Assembly: GCA_900547725.1 (NCBI GenBank)
Contig: URHR01000102.1
Location: forward strand, 1 to 5,873
DNA length: 5,873 bases
Source: an uncultured Eubacteriales bacterium
GTDB taxonomy: Bacteria; Bacillota; Clostridia; Oscillospirales; CAG-272
Direction of reading: 5' to 3'
Made by a program: the position numbers and the translations under genes. Of this stretch, positions 5,842-5,873 are shown piece after piece. The first letter of the stretch is position 1. Every line of letters begins with the position of its first letter. The notes beneath the pieces were generated by a model. That model was not told the DNA's origin. It worked only from the letters and a program-made list of their open reading frames with translations, and made no database searches.

Positions 5842-5873
5842 CCCTGCTTAGGAAACTTCTTGAAAGAAGTTTC
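5819..5873 (-). repeat. inverted copy of the pre-mutL double-hairpin element
   Basis: This matches the reverse complement of the element before mutL (3585-3639) at 51 of 55 positions by eye, all four differences being transitions. Two of these form a compensatory pair: a G-C pair in the smaller stem is A-T here. The larger hairpin (5847 onward, cttaggaaacttct, loop tgaa) is cut by the end of the window after 5873. The remaining 3' arm should complete the 14-bp stem outside it. Confidence 0.75.

Overview
The window holds two complete, convincingly identified genes on the + strand: gyrA (DNA gyrase subunit A, 325-2829) and mutL (mismatch-repair endonuclease/ATPase, 3671-5788). They are separated by 841 bp of non-coding DNA built almost wholly of inverted repeats. 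Both genes are GC-rich and strongly avoid certain AT-rich codons. GyrA has a typical bacterial GyrA box. MutL carries the C-terminal DQHA(X)2E(X)4E nicking motif found in bacteria without MutH. These features, together with the style of the palindromic repeats, suggest a GC-rich anaerobic Bacillota of the Clostridia (Oscillospiraceae-like). That placement is inference from style and should be read as tentative.

Layout. Positions 1-210 contain two diverged copies of a GC-rich repeat about 133 bp apart, with no gene. Positions 210-324 are an AT-rich leader ending in a small hairpin and a good ribosome binding site for gyrA. Positions 325-2829 are gyrA. Eleven bases after its stop begins a perfect 15-bp stem hairpin (2840-2886). 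Directly against it is a second inverted-repeat element (2887-3005) whose + strand hairpin ends in a T run, a plausible terminator. Positions 3080-3339 form a 260-bp MITE-like element with about 63-bp inverted arms and a short 9-bp tandem repeat inside. Positions 3369-3560 hold further hairpins, including a 120-bp imperfect palindrome. Positions 3581-3655 hold a double-hairpin element and a 10-bp tandem repeat just before mutL. Positions 3671-5788 are mutL. From 5794 to the window edge lie hairpins, including a reverse-complement copy of the element that precedes mutL.

The two genes act in separate parts of DNA maintenance: gyrase introduces negative supercoils ahead of replication and transcription, and MutL couples mismatch recognition by MutS to strand nicking near the sliding clamp. 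The long spacer with terminator-like structures argues against one operon. Neither gyrB nor mutS is in the window.

No wholly new protein system is visible. The most unusual signals are in the repeats. A 9-bp repeat of the same type occurs both inside the MITE-like element and, ten units long and in frame, in the MutL linker. The same hairpin element flanks mutL in inverted orientation, with a compensatory base-pair change between the copies.
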